Source of the DNA: Aquimarina macrocephali JAMB N27
GTDB lineage: Bacteria > Bacteroidota > Bacteroidia > Flavobacteriales > Flavobacteriaceae
NCBI RefSeq assembly: GCF_000520995.1
Contig: NZ_JACA01000001.1
Location: 186,001-250,000 of the forward strand
Reading direction: 5' to 3'
DNA length: 64,000 bases
Position numbers and translations under genes: made by a program. Position 1 is the first letter of the stretch. Each line of letters begins with the position of its first letter. Positions 37,554 to 47,164 of the stretch are shown here, piece after piece. Under the pieces are notes generated by a model. That model was given only the letters and a program-made list of their open reading frames with translations. It ran no database searches and was not told the origin of the DNA.

Positions 37554-39773
37554 TTAAAATTTTAATGTTGCTCCAAGTAAAAAATTAATTCCTGCCTGTG
37601 GATAAAAACCTGCTCCTTCGACAGTAGTTATTGTACCTGGATTAGAAAAATCATCATCAAATGTAAAAAAGTATCCATTAGACACATACTCCTCATCAAA
37701 AATATTGTTTACCAATCCTGTTAATACTATAGATTTAAAAACAGGAATATTTTTGATTTCATATACCACATTAAGATCATTTATAAAGAAACTATCGAGT
37801 TTCGAAGTTTCACTATCAATATTACCCATGTATTGCTCTCCTACAAATTTAGACAGCAACCCTAATTGAAGGTTTTTTATAGGGCGATAAACAAACATAT
37901 TACCCGCTACAATATTAGGAGAATATGAGATGTTTGTATTTCCAAGATCGATTAAGCTACCATCTCTAGAGGTTACAAAATCTTTATTCTTATTAGTACT
38001 TAATGAAATATTGGGTTTAATTATAAATTGATCAGAAAGTGTAATATCTGCATCTATTTCGATTCCTAAACGATAACTTTCTCCACTAGTTGCTCGAATT
38101 GGTGCGCCTACATCATCCAGTGCTCCTGTTAACACCAATTGATCTTTATACCACATATAATAAAGGTTGGTATTTACTATTACTTTGTTTTTTGCTAATC
38201 GCCATCCTAATTCAATATCATTAAGTCTCTCTGCTGTATCAATACCATTTTCAAAATCATCTCTTCTTGGTTCTCTATTCGCTCTGGCATAAGATGCATA
38301 TACATGATTTGCGTCATTTACATGAAAGGTTGCTCCCATTTTTGGATTAAAGAATGAGTAACTTTTATCTACTTGAAGCGGAACTCTTTTTGAAGTTAAC
38401 CCTGTGGTTTCGTAATTTACAAAACGTCCTTGCAGGTCTAAAAATGCACTCCATTTATCATTGACTCTATAGGTTGTTTTACCAAAAATAGTATATTCGG
38501 TTTTCTTCCCATTTCCATAATAGTATTTGTCTCCACTCTGAAAACCGATAGGGTTCTCTGTCCAAATAATTTCACCAAAATGGTCTCCATCGTAATAACT
38601 ATAGAATCCACCAAAATCGATATCAAAACTATTATCTTTATAGTTTACACTTGCATTTGCAACATAAAAGTCATTCTGCAACCATCTTTTGCGTAGGTAA
38701 TCGGTTTGTGTAATTTCTTCTCCGTTAACAGTAACAGGATTTACTCCCAGAAATGCCAAAGTTGCCTGATCAGAAAATAACACATTACCATAATGCCACT
38801 CATCTACATATTGCTCAAAGAACCCTCGACCATACGTATAATTTAAACCTAGGTTTGTAGACCAGTTGTTGTTATATCTTTGATTCCAATGCAATTGGTA
38901 ATGATCCTGTTTATAATTATCTACTTCACTCTCATAAAACCCTTGAAGATTTCCTTCTGCATCGTATTGAAATCCTATTGGATTAAATCGTCTGTCATTT
39001 TCTAAAGTAGTCTTATCGATACCATTCCATGATTGATATGTAATCTCGTGTCCTCCAAAAGTAATTGCTTTAATTAAAGTATTATCATTTACATAAGATC
39101 CTTGAACGAAATATGATTTTAAATCTGAAGAAGCACGATCGACATAACCGTCTGATGCAATAGCTGATAAACGACCCGCTATTTCTATCTTTTCATTGAT
39201 TAAACCTGTACTAAATTTCAGATTATGTTTTCTGGTACCAAAGGATCCCATGGTATTCGAAATTTCTGCATTAGCTTTTTCAGAAACGGCATCTGTTAAT
39301 AGATTTAAACTAGCTCCAAAAGCTCCCGAACCATTAGTTGAAGTTCCTACTCCACGCTGAAGCTGTAGATTTTCGACAGAAGATGCAAAATCAGGAAGGT
39401 TTACCCAGAATGTACCCTGGCTCTCTGAATCATTAAAAGGTATCCCATTTAATGTAACATTTACTCTTGATGCATCACTACCTCTTACTCTAATATATGT
39501 ATACCCAATTCCTGTTCCTGCATCAGTAGTAGTAACTACTCCTGGTAAATAGTTTAATAAAACCGGAATATCCTGACCTAGATTGCGTGATGCCAGTTCC
39601 TCTTTAGACAAATTAGAATGAGTAATTGGTGAATCTGCTTCTACACGTACAGATTTTACTAAGACTTCATCTAGTTTTTCTATCTTAGTTTGAGTAGAAT
39701 CTGTTGATTTTTCCTGAGCTGTGAGGTTAATGCTCAATAAGAAAAGTGTAAGATAAAATAATACGTTTTTCAT
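37554..39773 (-). CDS. TonB-dependent receptor, probably for thiamine
   Basis: A 739-residue outer-membrane receptor: signal peptide (1-20, ending LTAQ), plug domain (about 45-155, with SPITHSNLSKEELASRN, RVRGSDASRVNVTLNGIPFN and RGVGTSTNGSGAFGASLNLL), then a beta-barrel ending with an aromatic residue (TLKF). Receptors take up nutrients using TonB energy. A TPP riboswitch directly upstream makes thiamine or its phosphates the likely cargo, as in the Bacteroidota group called OMR1. The barrel itself does not reveal the ligand. Confidence 0.85.
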   Translation of the reverse strand: MKNVLFYLTLFLLSINLTAQEKSTDSTQTKIEKLDEVLVKSVRVEADSPITHSNLSKEELASRNLGQDIPVLLNYLPGVVTTTDAGTGIGYTYIRVRGSDASRVNVTLNGIPFNDSESQGTFWVNLPDFASSVENLQLQRGVGTSTNGSGAFGASLNLLTDAVSEKANAEISNTMGSFGTRKHNLKFSTGLINEKIEIAGRLSAIASDGYVDRASSDLKSYFVQGSYVNDNTLIKAITFGGHEITYQSWNGIDKTTLENDRRFNPIGFQYDAEGNLQGFYESEVDNYKQDHYQLHWNQRYNNNWSTNLGLNYTYGRGFFEQYVDEWHYGNVLFSDQATLAFLGVNPVTVNGEEITQTDYLRKRWLQNDFYVANASVNYKDNSFDIDFGGFYSYYDGDHFGEIIWTENPIGFQSGDKYYYGNGKKTEYTIFGKTTYRVNDKWSAFLDLQGRFVNYETTGLTSKRVPLQVDKSYSFFNPKMGATFHVNDANHVYASYARANREPRRDDFENGIDTAERLNDIELGWRLAKNKVIVNTNLYYMWYKDQLVLTGALDDVGAPIRATSGESYRLGIEIDADITLSDQFIIKPNISLSTNKNKDFVTSRDGSLIDLGNTNISYSPNIVAGNMFVYRPIKNLQLGLLSKFVGEQYMGNIDSETSKLDSFFINDLNVVYEIKNIPVFKSIVLTGLVNNIFDEEYVSNGYFFTFDDDFSNPGTITTVEGAGFYPQAGINFLLGATLKF

Positions 39774-39937
39774 TCGTAAACATTCATTACGAATAAAAGG
39801 GGTTATTATTCTGTTTTAAAAATTAGTAATTAAAAAATGCTTAATAACATTAAGGATATACGTTCTATCTAAAGTGTTATATTTCCTAAAGTGTTATCTC
39901 GCATGTCACAAACTAGGCACATAGTACCTTTTTTAGT
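39774..39937 (-). other. Leader between TPP aptamer and TonB receptor
   Basis: About 165 bases with a short tandem repeat (CTAAAGTGTTAT, twice near 39877-39898). I do not see an obvious terminator hairpin, so the expression platform is unclear. Confidence 0.4.
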
Positions 39938-40028
39938 TCCACAGTCCCTTGGCAACATTACCTGCCCAGGTTCATCGGGTATGATCTCAGCCTTTTACGT
40001 TAAAAACTTAAAAAGCACCCCTTTGAGA
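39938..40028 (-). ncRNA. TPP riboswitch (TonB receptor)
   Basis: The reverse complement contains AAGGGGTGCT, GGCTGAGATCATACCC, GATGAACCTGGGCAGGTAAT and CCAAGGGA in the order of the THI-box consensus. It lies about 165 bp upstream of the receptor gene on the same strand. Confidence 0.95.
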
Positions 40029-40036
40029 TTTTGGCG

Positions 40037-40044
40037 CAAAAATA
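40037..40044 (-). promoter_or_regulatory. -7 element before the TonB receptor riboswitch
   Basis: TATTTTTG matches TAnnTTTG on the minus strand just upstream of the aptamer, where the transcript would have to start. No clear -33 is seen. Confidence 0.45.
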
Positions 40045-40142
40045 CTGTGTTTTATTGATTTATTGTACATTTATTTGATGTAATGTAGAATCTATACTAA
40101 AACAAAGCAATGCTTTGGGGTTTTTGAAGTTATAAAAGGGTT

Positions 40143-42575
40143 ATGAAGAATACGAAAAGATCGGTTACTTTTAAAATTATTGCAGGTTACTTACTTGCAG
40201 GTTTACTTGCTGTAACTGCTTTTTGGGTTATCTACCAGCAATTAGGAAACTATACCCAAATTGCCGAAATCAAAAATCAAAATAATGAGAAACTCTTCCT
40301 TGTTGGTGAAACTATAACAGGGTTATATGAAGCCGAAAGTTTAACAAGAAATATCATTCAGACTTCTGATGTTAAAAAATATATTACCTATAAAACCAAA
40401 ATAGACACCATACTAAAAACGATTAATCAGGTTTCTGAAATTTCTGATGACACCCTGCAAACTCGAAAAATCGATAGTATCAAACTTCTTATTGATAGTA
40501 AAAATAAAAACCTCGAAGAGCTTATTAAAATTTATGAGCAACGAAAACAAAAAGGGTTATACGAAACTGCTATTGATGAACTGGAAAAAGTAAACAAAAG
40601 CTTTGGTGGATATACTAAATATGATATCCGATTTAAAAAATATGACCCTCGTACAAGAAGGGCGCTGATTAATATTTTGGAATTGACCAAACAGGATAAT
40701 GCAAAACGACTTACCAATCAGACTGTAGATTCATTGGCTACTTCTGTAAAACAAGTACTTGCAGAACTTGAGCAAAAGGATAAAAAATCTAGACGTGAAA
40801 TAACACTAAAGGAGAACAATCTTCTCAAAAAAGATCAAATCATTACAAAACAACTAAGAGATTTACTTGCTTCTATTGAACGTAATGAAAGAAATCAATA
40901 TTTTGCACGTCTAGAGGCTTCAAATCAAGTTTTAAATAATACCGCCGATATTATTGTAGTAATCGCAGCCATCAGTCTACTAATAGCAATTATATTTCTG
41001 TTTTTGATTACTAAAGATGTTTCTAAAAGTCAAAAATATCGTAATGAACTCGAAGCCGAAAAAACATATACCGAATCTCTTTTAAAAACACGAGAGTCTT
41101 TAATTAACACGGTTACTCATGATCTTCGTTCTCCTTTAAATACAGTTATTGGATATTCAGATTTATTAGAAAGAACGGGGCTAGATAATAAGCAAAAACA
41201 TTATCTGGATCACTTAAAGAAATCATCTGACTATATTCTTCACCTGGTAAATGACCTTCTTGATTTATCAAAACTTGAAGCTGGCCGAATGGTAATTGAA
41301 GAGCTTCCGTTCTCTCCAAAAAAATTAATAGAAAATACTATTTCCAGTGTTATTCCTATAAATGACAAGAAAAATCTTGATATCAGGATTATAACAGAAA
41401 GTCAATTAAAAAAGCAGTATTTAGGAGATCCTTTTAGAATAAAACAAGTATTGACAAATTTGGTAAATAATGCTTATAAATTTACTAATGAAGGTTCTAT
41501 AACAATTGACAGTAAGGTTATCGAAAACGGCTTATCAGAAAAACAATTGGTCATATCTGTAAAAGATACAGGAATCGGAATTACAAAGGAGCAACAGCAT
41601 TATATTTTTGAAGAATTTTCTCAAGGAGATGATAATACCGAGAAAAAATATGGCGGTTTTGGTTTAGGACTCGCTATTACCAAAAAAATAATTAAACTCT
41701 TAAAAGGTAAGATTAAATTAGATAGCGAGCTCAATGTAGGTAGTAAATTCACATTCTACATCCCTCTTAAACAGTCTGATATATCAATCCCCGAAGAAGA
41801 ATCAGAAGTTTCAGAAATACAAAATTTTACAAATAAGAAAGTTTTGATTGTTGATGATGACCCAAGTCAATTAGCTTTAACTAGCGAGGTAGCTACATTA
41901 GCTGGTCTGACTTATGATATTTGTAAAAACGGTATCGAGGCCATCTCATTATTACAGACCAATACATACGATCTTGTACTCACCGATATCCAAATGCCAA
42001 AAATGGGCGGATTTGAACTTTTACAATCTATAAAAAGTAATGCAAATCAATCCAACATACCGGTTGTTGCATTATCTGGTAGAACAGACACTTCTTTTAT
42101 GGAGTACCAAGAGGCCGGATTTGCTGCTAGTTTACGAAAACCATATGCTCCAACAGAACTAATTAACCTTATTGCCAAGGTACTTAGTGTTGATTTAATC
42201 AATTATAATGGGACAACTCAGAATGATCTTAACCTTTCTGACGAGCAATATTCTCTTAGTGATTTAATGCTTTTTGCACAAGGTGATTCTGATTCTCTAT
42301 ATGCAATTCTAGATACATTTTATGAAAGTACTATTGGCAATGTTAAAGAATTAAAAATGACAATCAGAAAAAAAGATACCTATCATATTAAAAAGATTGC
42401 TCATAAAATGCTTCCTATGTTTAAACAAATCAAGGCAAAAGAAGTAGTTCCTATTCTAGAAAAACTAGAACATCCTGATCAATATGATCTCAATAAAAAA
42501 GCTATACTGAATCTAACAAATGATGGTATCGAAAAAATTGAAGATTTAATTGATAAATTAAAGGTAGAAAATTAA
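40143..42575 (+). CDS. Hybrid sensor histidine kinase with receiver and Hpt domain
   Basis: An 810-residue phosphorelay protein. Two membrane segments (about 12-31 and 270-290) enclose a coiled-coil-rich sensor region. Then come a HisKA domain with phospho-acceptor His326 (TVTHDLRSPLN), an ATPase domain (N-box NLVNNAYKFT, G-boxes DTGIGI and GFGLGLAI), a receiver domain (about 572-690, VLIVDDDPSQ and phospho-acceptor Asp in LTDIQMP), and a C-terminal Hpt-like helical domain with KIAHKM. This gives a full His-Asp-His relay in one chain. The convergent neighbour, overlapping by 4 bp, encodes a sigma-54 response regulator, a natural output partner. Confidence 0.93.
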   Translation: MKNTKRSVTFKIIAGYLLAGLLAVTAFWVIYQQLGNYTQIAEIKNQNNEKLFLVGETITGLYEAESLTRNIIQTSDVKKYITYKTKIDTILKTINQVSEISDDTLQTRKIDSIKLLIDSKNKNLEELIKIYEQRKQKGLYETAIDELEKVNKSFGGYTKYDIRFKKYDPRTRRALINILELTKQDNAKRLTNQTVDSLATSVKQVLAELEQKDKKSRREITLKENNLLKKDQIITKQLRDLLASIERNERNQYFARLEASNQVLNNTADIIVVIAAISLLIAIIFLFLITKDVSKSQKYRNELEAEKTYTESLLKTRESLINTVTHDLRSPLNTVIGYSDLLERTGLDNKQKHYLDHLKKSSDYILHLVNDLLDLSKLEAGRMVIEELPFSPKKLIENTISSVIPINDKKNLDIRIITESQLKKQYLGDPFRIKQVLTNLVNNAYKFTNEGSITIDSKVIENGLSEKQLVISVKDTGIGITKEQQHYIFEEFSQGDDNTEKKYGGFGLGLAITKKIIKLLKGKIKLDSELNVGSKFTFYIPLKQSDISIPEEESEVSEIQNFTNKKVLIVDDDPSQLALTSEVATLAGLTYDICKNGIEAISLLQTNTYDLVLTDIQMPKMGGFELLQSIKSNANQSNIPVVALSGRTDTSFMEYQEAGFAASLRKPYAPTELINLIAKVLSVDLINYNGTTQNDLNLSDEQYSLSDLMLFAQGDSDSLYAILDTFYESTIGNVKELKMTIRKKDTYHIKKIAHKMLPMFKQIKAKEVVPILEKLEHPDQYDLNKKAILNLTNDGIEKIEDLIDKLKVEN

Positions 42576-43933
42576 AGACTAATATCGTACTGTTTTAATT
42601 TATTGTACAGTGTTTTTCGATCTATTAAAAGCATTCTAGCAGCTTTAGCCTTATTTCCATTTGCTTTTTCTAACGCATCAAGAATCAACTCTTGTTCATT
42701 CTGATTTTTAAACAAACCATAGGTTTGTTTTGCATTATGAGGAGCATATGCAATATCATTTGGCAATACATCTAATGTAATCATATCGCTTTGAGAAAGA
42801 AGAACAGATCGTTTCACCATATTTCTTAATTCTCTTAAGTTACCAGGCCAATTGTACTTTTTAAATGCTTCTAATACTTCATCAGCGAATCCAACTACAT
42901 GTTTTTCTAATTCGATATTTGACTCTTCAAGAAAGTGATTCGCAAAAAGCATCAGATCTTCAATTCTATCTCGCAATGGTGGCACCTTGATAGAAAACTC
43001 ATTTAATCTATGATATAAATCTTCTCGAAAATCTCCTTCCTTTACGGCATGACTAAGATCTTCATTGGTAGCGACTATTACTCTAATATCTACTTCTATT
43101 TCTTTATTACTACCTACGGGTTTGATTTTTCGTTCCTGTAGTGCTCTTAACAATTGAACTTGCAACTCATAACTTAGATTACCTATTTCATCTAAAAACA
43201 GTGTGCCTTTATTTGCAGCCTCAAAATGACCTACTTTATCATTTACAGCACCGGTAAAGGATCCTTTTATATGACCAAAAAACTCACTAGAGGCTATTTC
43301 TTTAGGAATAGCTCCACAATCTACTGCAACAAATGGTTTGTCTGCTCGCTTACTTGCCTTATGAATACTACTTGCAACATATTCTTTACCCGTACCACTA
43401 TCACCTATTACTAAAACAGACATACGTGTAGGGGCTACCAGAGCTACATATTCGTTTAGTTTTTTGGAAGCGTCACTAACTCCGCGAACAAAAGAATTAT
43501 TAGCTCTTTTTGGTATTTTAGGCGATGTTACACTCGTTTCCTTTTCTTTAACTATTTTGTCTGATATAGCTCCTTGTTTGTATAGTGCTTTTTCTATAGT
43601 ATGCAGTATAGTATCTGGATTAAATGGTTTTGAAACATAATCAAAAGCTCCTTGCTTAATGGCGCTAACGGCCATATTGATTTCGGCATAACCCGTCATA
43701 ATAATTACTTGAGTATCCGAATTATGTTTTAAAATTTCGGCTAATAAAGTAATACCATCACTATCAGGTAATCTTACATCAGAAAGTACAACATCAAAAG
43801 TGTCTTTCTTAATTTTTTGAATAGCTTCATTACCAGAAAATGCTGTAAAGACCTTATACTCCTTTTTTTGTAAAAAGGTCTTGAGCATTGTACAAAAAGC
43901 CACATCATCTTCAACGATAAGTATCTTAGACAT
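42572..43933 (-). CDS. Sigma-54-dependent response regulator (NtrC type)
   Basis: A 453-residue activator. A receiver domain (1-120, DD near 8-9, phospho-acceptor Asp near 52 in LSDVRLP, Lys near 102 in VSKPFN) precedes an AAA+ sigma-54 interaction domain (about 145-385) with Walker A GDSGTGKE (near 178), the GSFTGA loop (near 226; a variant of GAFTGA) and Walker B GTLFLDEIG. A Fis-type HTH (KAKAARMLLIDRKTLYNKL) ends the protein. It activates sigma-54 promoters when phosphorylated. It overlaps the hybrid kinase by 4 bp tail to tail. Confidence 0.94.
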   Translation of the reverse strand: MSKILIVEDDVAFCTMLKTFLQKKEYKVFTAFSGNEAIQKIKKDTFDVVLSDVRLPDSDGITLLAEILKHNSDTQVIIMTGYAEINMAVSAIKQGAFDYVSKPFNPDTILHTIEKALYKQGAISDKIVKEKETSVTSPKIPKRANNSFVRGVSDASKKLNEYVALVAPTRMSVLVIGDSGTGKEYVASSIHKASKRADKPFVAVDCGAIPKEIASSEFFGHIKGSFTGAVNDKVGHFEAANKGTLFLDEIGNLSYELQVQLLRALQERKIKPVGSNKEIEVDIRVIVATNEDLSHAVKEGDFREDLYHRLNEFSIKVPPLRDRIEDLMLFANHFLEESNIELEKHVVGFADEVLEAFKKYNWPGNLRELRNMVKRSVLLSQSDMITLDVLPNDIAYAPHNAKQTYGLFKNQNEQELILDALEKANGNKAKAARMLLIDRKTLYNKLKQYDISL

Positions 43934-44008
43934 ATTTAAAAATTTATTACCTAAAAAAAGCTATTGTATAAAATTACAATTTAAAATACTTAGTTCGAAT
44001 AAAAACAT

Positions 44009-44043
44009 AAAAAAAGAGACCCTTGGGATTGAGTCTCTTTTTT
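44009..44043. terminator. Intrinsic terminator
   Basis: A 10-bp inverted repeat (AAAAAGAGAC and GTCTCTTTTT) with flanking A- and T-runs. It ends the small PepSY-like gene on the minus strand. Confidence 0.85.
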
Positions 44044-44104
44044 AGCACTAAACAACTTTATATCGTCCTTGGTTGCAAAACGATATTCTTTTCTACCCCT
44101 AGAT

Positions 44105-44440
44105 TTAAGATTTATTGTCGTTTGGCTTTATCCATTTGCCATTAGCGCTTGCAAATACAACTTTTGTATTATCGTCTTTACCTTGTAAGATAATTTTATA
44201 TGTATTATCCTTAGACATATATGCTTTTACAATCCTTAACTCTGCAAAATCTTTGGCAGCTGCTTCTTGGATTGATAATGGCAGTTCTACAATATTGATT
44301 TCAGTATATTCCTGCTGCTCATACTCATAATCTCTAAACTCGAGATCATCACTTAGAACGGCTAATTCGTCCTGAGCTACAACACCCTGTGCCGAAAAGA
44401 TACTTACTACAATCGCTACTATCATTGGTAACTTTTTCAT
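44105..44440 (-). CDS. PepSY-like periplasmic protein
   Basis: A 111-residue exported protein (signal peptide of about 22 residues ending VVAQ). The mature part has the pattern of small Bacteroidota PepSY-like proteins: LPLSIQEAAAKDFAELRIVKAY, then TYKIIL and the terminal ANGKWIK. Such proteins are often linked to envelope signalling, here possibly to the neighbouring regulator, but no function is proven. It precedes the sigma-54 regulator on the same strand with a terminator between. Confidence 0.7.
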   Translation of the reverse strand: MKKLPMIVAIVVSIFSAQGVVAQDELAVLSDDLEFRDYEYEQQEYTEINIVELPLSIQEAAAKDFAELRIVKAYMSKDNTYKIILQGKDDNTKVVFASANGKWIKPNDNKS

Positions 44441-44635
44441 TTTGGGTTACTGAATTATTTCTACAGTTAATAAATAGTAATAATTGTTCCAAAGATGCAG
44501 TCTGAAGGAAAAACAATTTAAATATCTGATTATCAGTGTTTTATTATTTTTACATGTATAATCATTTAAGTGTAGAAAATGTAGAATCCACACAAAAGTG
44601 TAGAAATATTACACGTTTTGGAAAAAGAAATTCAC

Positions 44636-45037
44636 TTATAAAGAAGGCTTTTTACGGTTAGCTTTCTTTAACGAATGCTTTTGTTTGTTATCTAAGCGTT
44701 TTTTGATAGCTCCCTTAGATGGTTTAGTTCGTTTTCTTTTCTTAGGAATATGGAGACTAGCCTTAAGAATATCCAAAAGCCTTTTAATTACCAGTTCTTT
44801 ATTTCTATGTTGACTTCTACTATCGTCACATTGTAATACTAAAACACCAGATTTGGTTAATCTGGAAGACAGCTTCTGGTTTAACCTTAATCTTTCATCA
44901 TCGGTAAATCCTGTAGATGTCATAATATCTAAAGTTAGCTCTATTTTTGAAGATACTTTATTTACATGTTGACCTCCAGATCCAGAACTTCGAATGGCTT
45001 TAAATTTTAGTTCATTTATAATTACTGAAGTATTCAC
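44636..45037 (-). CDS. arfB: Alternative ribosome-rescue factor (peptidyl-tRNA hydrolase)
   Basis: A 133-residue protein with the GGQ motif in SGSGGQHVNKVSSKIEL (near 17-33) and a basic Lys/Arg-rich C-terminal tail (KKRKRTKPSKGAIKKRLDNK) that enters the mRNA channel. This is the ArfB/YaeJ architecture, which hydrolyses peptidyl-tRNA on stalled ribosomes. It overlaps the DUF4301 gene by 4 bp (ATGA) and ends the operon. Confidence 0.94.
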   Translation of the reverse strand: MNTSVIINELKFKAIRSSGSGGQHVNKVSSKIELTLDIMTSTGFTDDERLRLNQKLSSRLTKSGVLVLQCDDSRSQHRNKELVIKRLLDILKASLHIPKKRKRTKPSKGAIKKRLDNKQKHSLKKANRKKPSL

Positions 45038-46599
45038 GAAAAAAGAGTTACCTGGTGCGCCGACTTAAGTAAGTCGTTTACTGTTTTTACAGGGTTAAAT
45101 GTAGTTAATGGCACTTCTACAAACACACTAATCCAATTTGCCATTGCACCATTCCATAATCCAGGAAGTTCCAGTGCTTTTAGGATCTTACCATTCATAG
45201 TTTTTTCTGTAATAAATCCTGCATCAGGATCCACAAAATCCAGCAGGTCAAATTTATTTCCATTATAATCTCGTACACCACATACCAAATCAACTGGATT
45301 AAAATGAGTAGCATTACCAAGAATCTCTTCTTGTCTACGATCTTTTTTATCAATTTGTGGTGCCTCGATAATCTGTAATACCAATCTTCCGTTTTCGCGC
45401 TTTATCCAAAATGGTCCTCCTCCCGGTTCTCCTTCATTAATCACCATACCACAAACCCGAATAGGTCGATTTAAAGATTCTCGCAAGAATTGAAGTTTAT
45501 ATGTATCAGAAAACTTATCAAAATCCAATGGTAACCTAACATTAAGTTGCTTCACTAAAAATTTCTTGATATCCTTTAATTCTGCTTCTGATGGTTTCTT
45601 TTCATCAATCGCATTTAATATCCTAAATACTTCGTCCTGAATTTCGATTAACTTACCTGCAAGTACTTTTTTATATCCCGAAACTTCATCCTGATATTTA
45701 CGCACTACTACATTGTCTATATTTTTAATATAAATGATATCTCCATCCAAATCATTTAAGTTTTCGATCAACGCTCCATGTCCTCCAGGTCTAAATAACA
45801 AACACCCATCTTCTTTTCTAAACGGTTCATTATCCTCTGTTACTGCAATAGTATCTGTTTCTGTTTTTTGAAATGAGTATGTAATACTAAAACTAGTATT
45901 AGTCTTCTCTTCAACTTCTTTCTTAATTCTTTCAAATTCTCCCTTAAAAGCTTCGAGATGTTCTTTAGAAATGGTAAAATGTAGTTTAGAATCGCCTTTA
46001 TTGTTAGCATTATAACCTGCTGCTTCATATAAGTGCTCTTCAAAAGAGGTTGCTATACTATCGTCATATTTATGAAAAGGAAACAACCCTTTAGGAAAAG
46101 TCCCATAGTTTAATCCTTTTTCCTTCAACATCATTTCGACAAAAATATACAATTGCTTCCCTTCGGATAAAGATCTAAATTTAGGATAGGCGCTTTTTAC
46201 TTTTTCCATAACTATATCATAGAATGGAAATTTTTCCAGGCCTATTAAAAAAAGACGTATTGCATTTGCTTTTTCATGATTCGTATAAGAATTAAGGCTT
46301 TCTTTTTTAAAATCATAATTATCAAGAAACCGAAATAAATCTTTAAACATTCGTGTAGCTGCACCAGATGCAGGAACAAACTTTATAGTATCAAGGTGCG
46401 GCACTCTAGAATCGTATAACTTGGTAAGTTCTGAGTGATAGTGTTCAGAAAACTTAAGGATTCCATTATCCAGTGTTGCTGCACTTCTTAATGCAACAAA
46501 AGGGATTTCATTTTTAAAAATTTCTATTTGTGAGAGTACTTTATCAATCGTTAATCCTTTTGATTTAATTAACTTAATATCTTTATCCGTTATATTCAC
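45034..46599 (-). CDS. DUF4301 family protein
   Basis: A 521-residue cytoplasmic protein of the DUF4301 family found in Bacteroidota. It contains KFVPASGAATRMFKDL (near 75) and LLFRPGGHGALIENLNDLDGDIIYIKNIDN (near 268-297), which recall nucleotidyl- or phosphate-transfer sites, but no activity is established. Its start overlaps the ATPase gene by 17 bp and its end overlaps arfB by 4 bp, placing it firmly in the operon. Confidence 0.8.
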   Translation of the reverse strand: MNITDKDIKLIKSKGLTIDKVLSQIEIFKNEIPFVALRSAATLDNGILKFSEHYHSELTKLYDSRVPHLDTIKFVPASGAATRMFKDLFRFLDNYDFKKESLNSYTNHEKANAIRLFLIGLEKFPFYDIVMEKVKSAYPKFRSLSEGKQLYIFVEMMLKEKGLNYGTFPKGLFPFHKYDDSIATSFEEHLYEAAGYNANNKGDSKLHFTISKEHLEAFKGEFERIKKEVEEKTNTSFSITYSFQKTETDTIAVTEDNEPFRKEDGCLLFRPGGHGALIENLNDLDGDIIYIKNIDNVVVRKYQDEVSGYKKVLAGKLIEIQDEVFRILNAIDEKKPSEAELKDIKKFLVKQLNVRLPLDFDKFSDTYKLQFLRESLNRPIRVCGMVINEGEPGGGPFWIKRENGRLVLQIIEAPQIDKKDRRQEEILGNATHFNPVDLVCGVRDYNGNKFDLLDFVDPDAGFITEKTMNGKILKALELPGLWNGAMANWISVFVEVPLTTFNPVKTVNDLLKSAHQVTLFS

Positions 46600-47164
46600 T
46601 TTTATCTTCTATTAGTTGGCTAATGTGTGTCAATGCTTTTTCAAAACGAGATATTTTATCTCCTTTTATGACGATATATGGAAGATTATGTTTTTCAAGA
46701 CATTCTTTAAATCTTAAAAACATTTCTTCTCGTTCGTGGGGTTTGTCCCTTAGATCATCGGCAATCCAAGGAATGTCAATATAAGTCAAAAGATACAAAT
46801 CATAAACATTTTCTAATGAAATTTTATTTAAGGTTTCGGGAACTGCCCCGTCATAGTATGCTTCTGAATATACTTTTAGTTCCAAAAGGTTTGTATCACA
46901 AAACAACAGGGTGTTAACTTTTTGGGCCATTTCATTTTCTAATTTCATTTGACCTTCTGCAATCTGAAGCATATCATCGTATACACATACTTCTTTGGTC
47001 TCATCCCATTTTCTTTGCAAATATTCCCTCATATATTCAGGAACACACTCGGTGTTATAATACGCTGCCAATTGCCTAGATAATGTAGTTTTGCCCGTAC
47101 ATTCTGGGCCAAACAATACTATTTTTATACAATTGCTGGGTTGTTGTCTAAGCTTTTCTTCCAT
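46583..47164 (-). CDS. NadR-type P-loop ATPase/kinase
   Basis: A 193-residue P-loop protein with Walker A FGPECTGKTT (near 19-28) followed by YNTECVPEYMREYL. This matches the ribosylnicotinamide-kinase domain of NadR and related AAA proteins. Such kinases phosphorylate nicotinamide riboside after PnuC import. Here the pairing with PnuC fits, but the preceding gene is of thiamine-binding type, so a different vitamin substrate is possible. It overlaps pnuC by 40 bp and DUF4301 by 17 bp. Confidence 0.82.
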   Translation of the reverse strand: MEEKLRQQPSNCIKIVLFGPECTGKTTLSRQLAAYYNTECVPEYMREYLQRKWDETKEVCVYDDMLQIAEGQMKLENEMAQKVNTLLFCDTNLLELKVYSEAYYDGAVPETLNKISLENVYDLYLLTYIDIPWIADDLRDKPHEREEMFLRFKECLEKHNLPYIVIKGDKISRFEKALTHISQLIEDKSEYNG

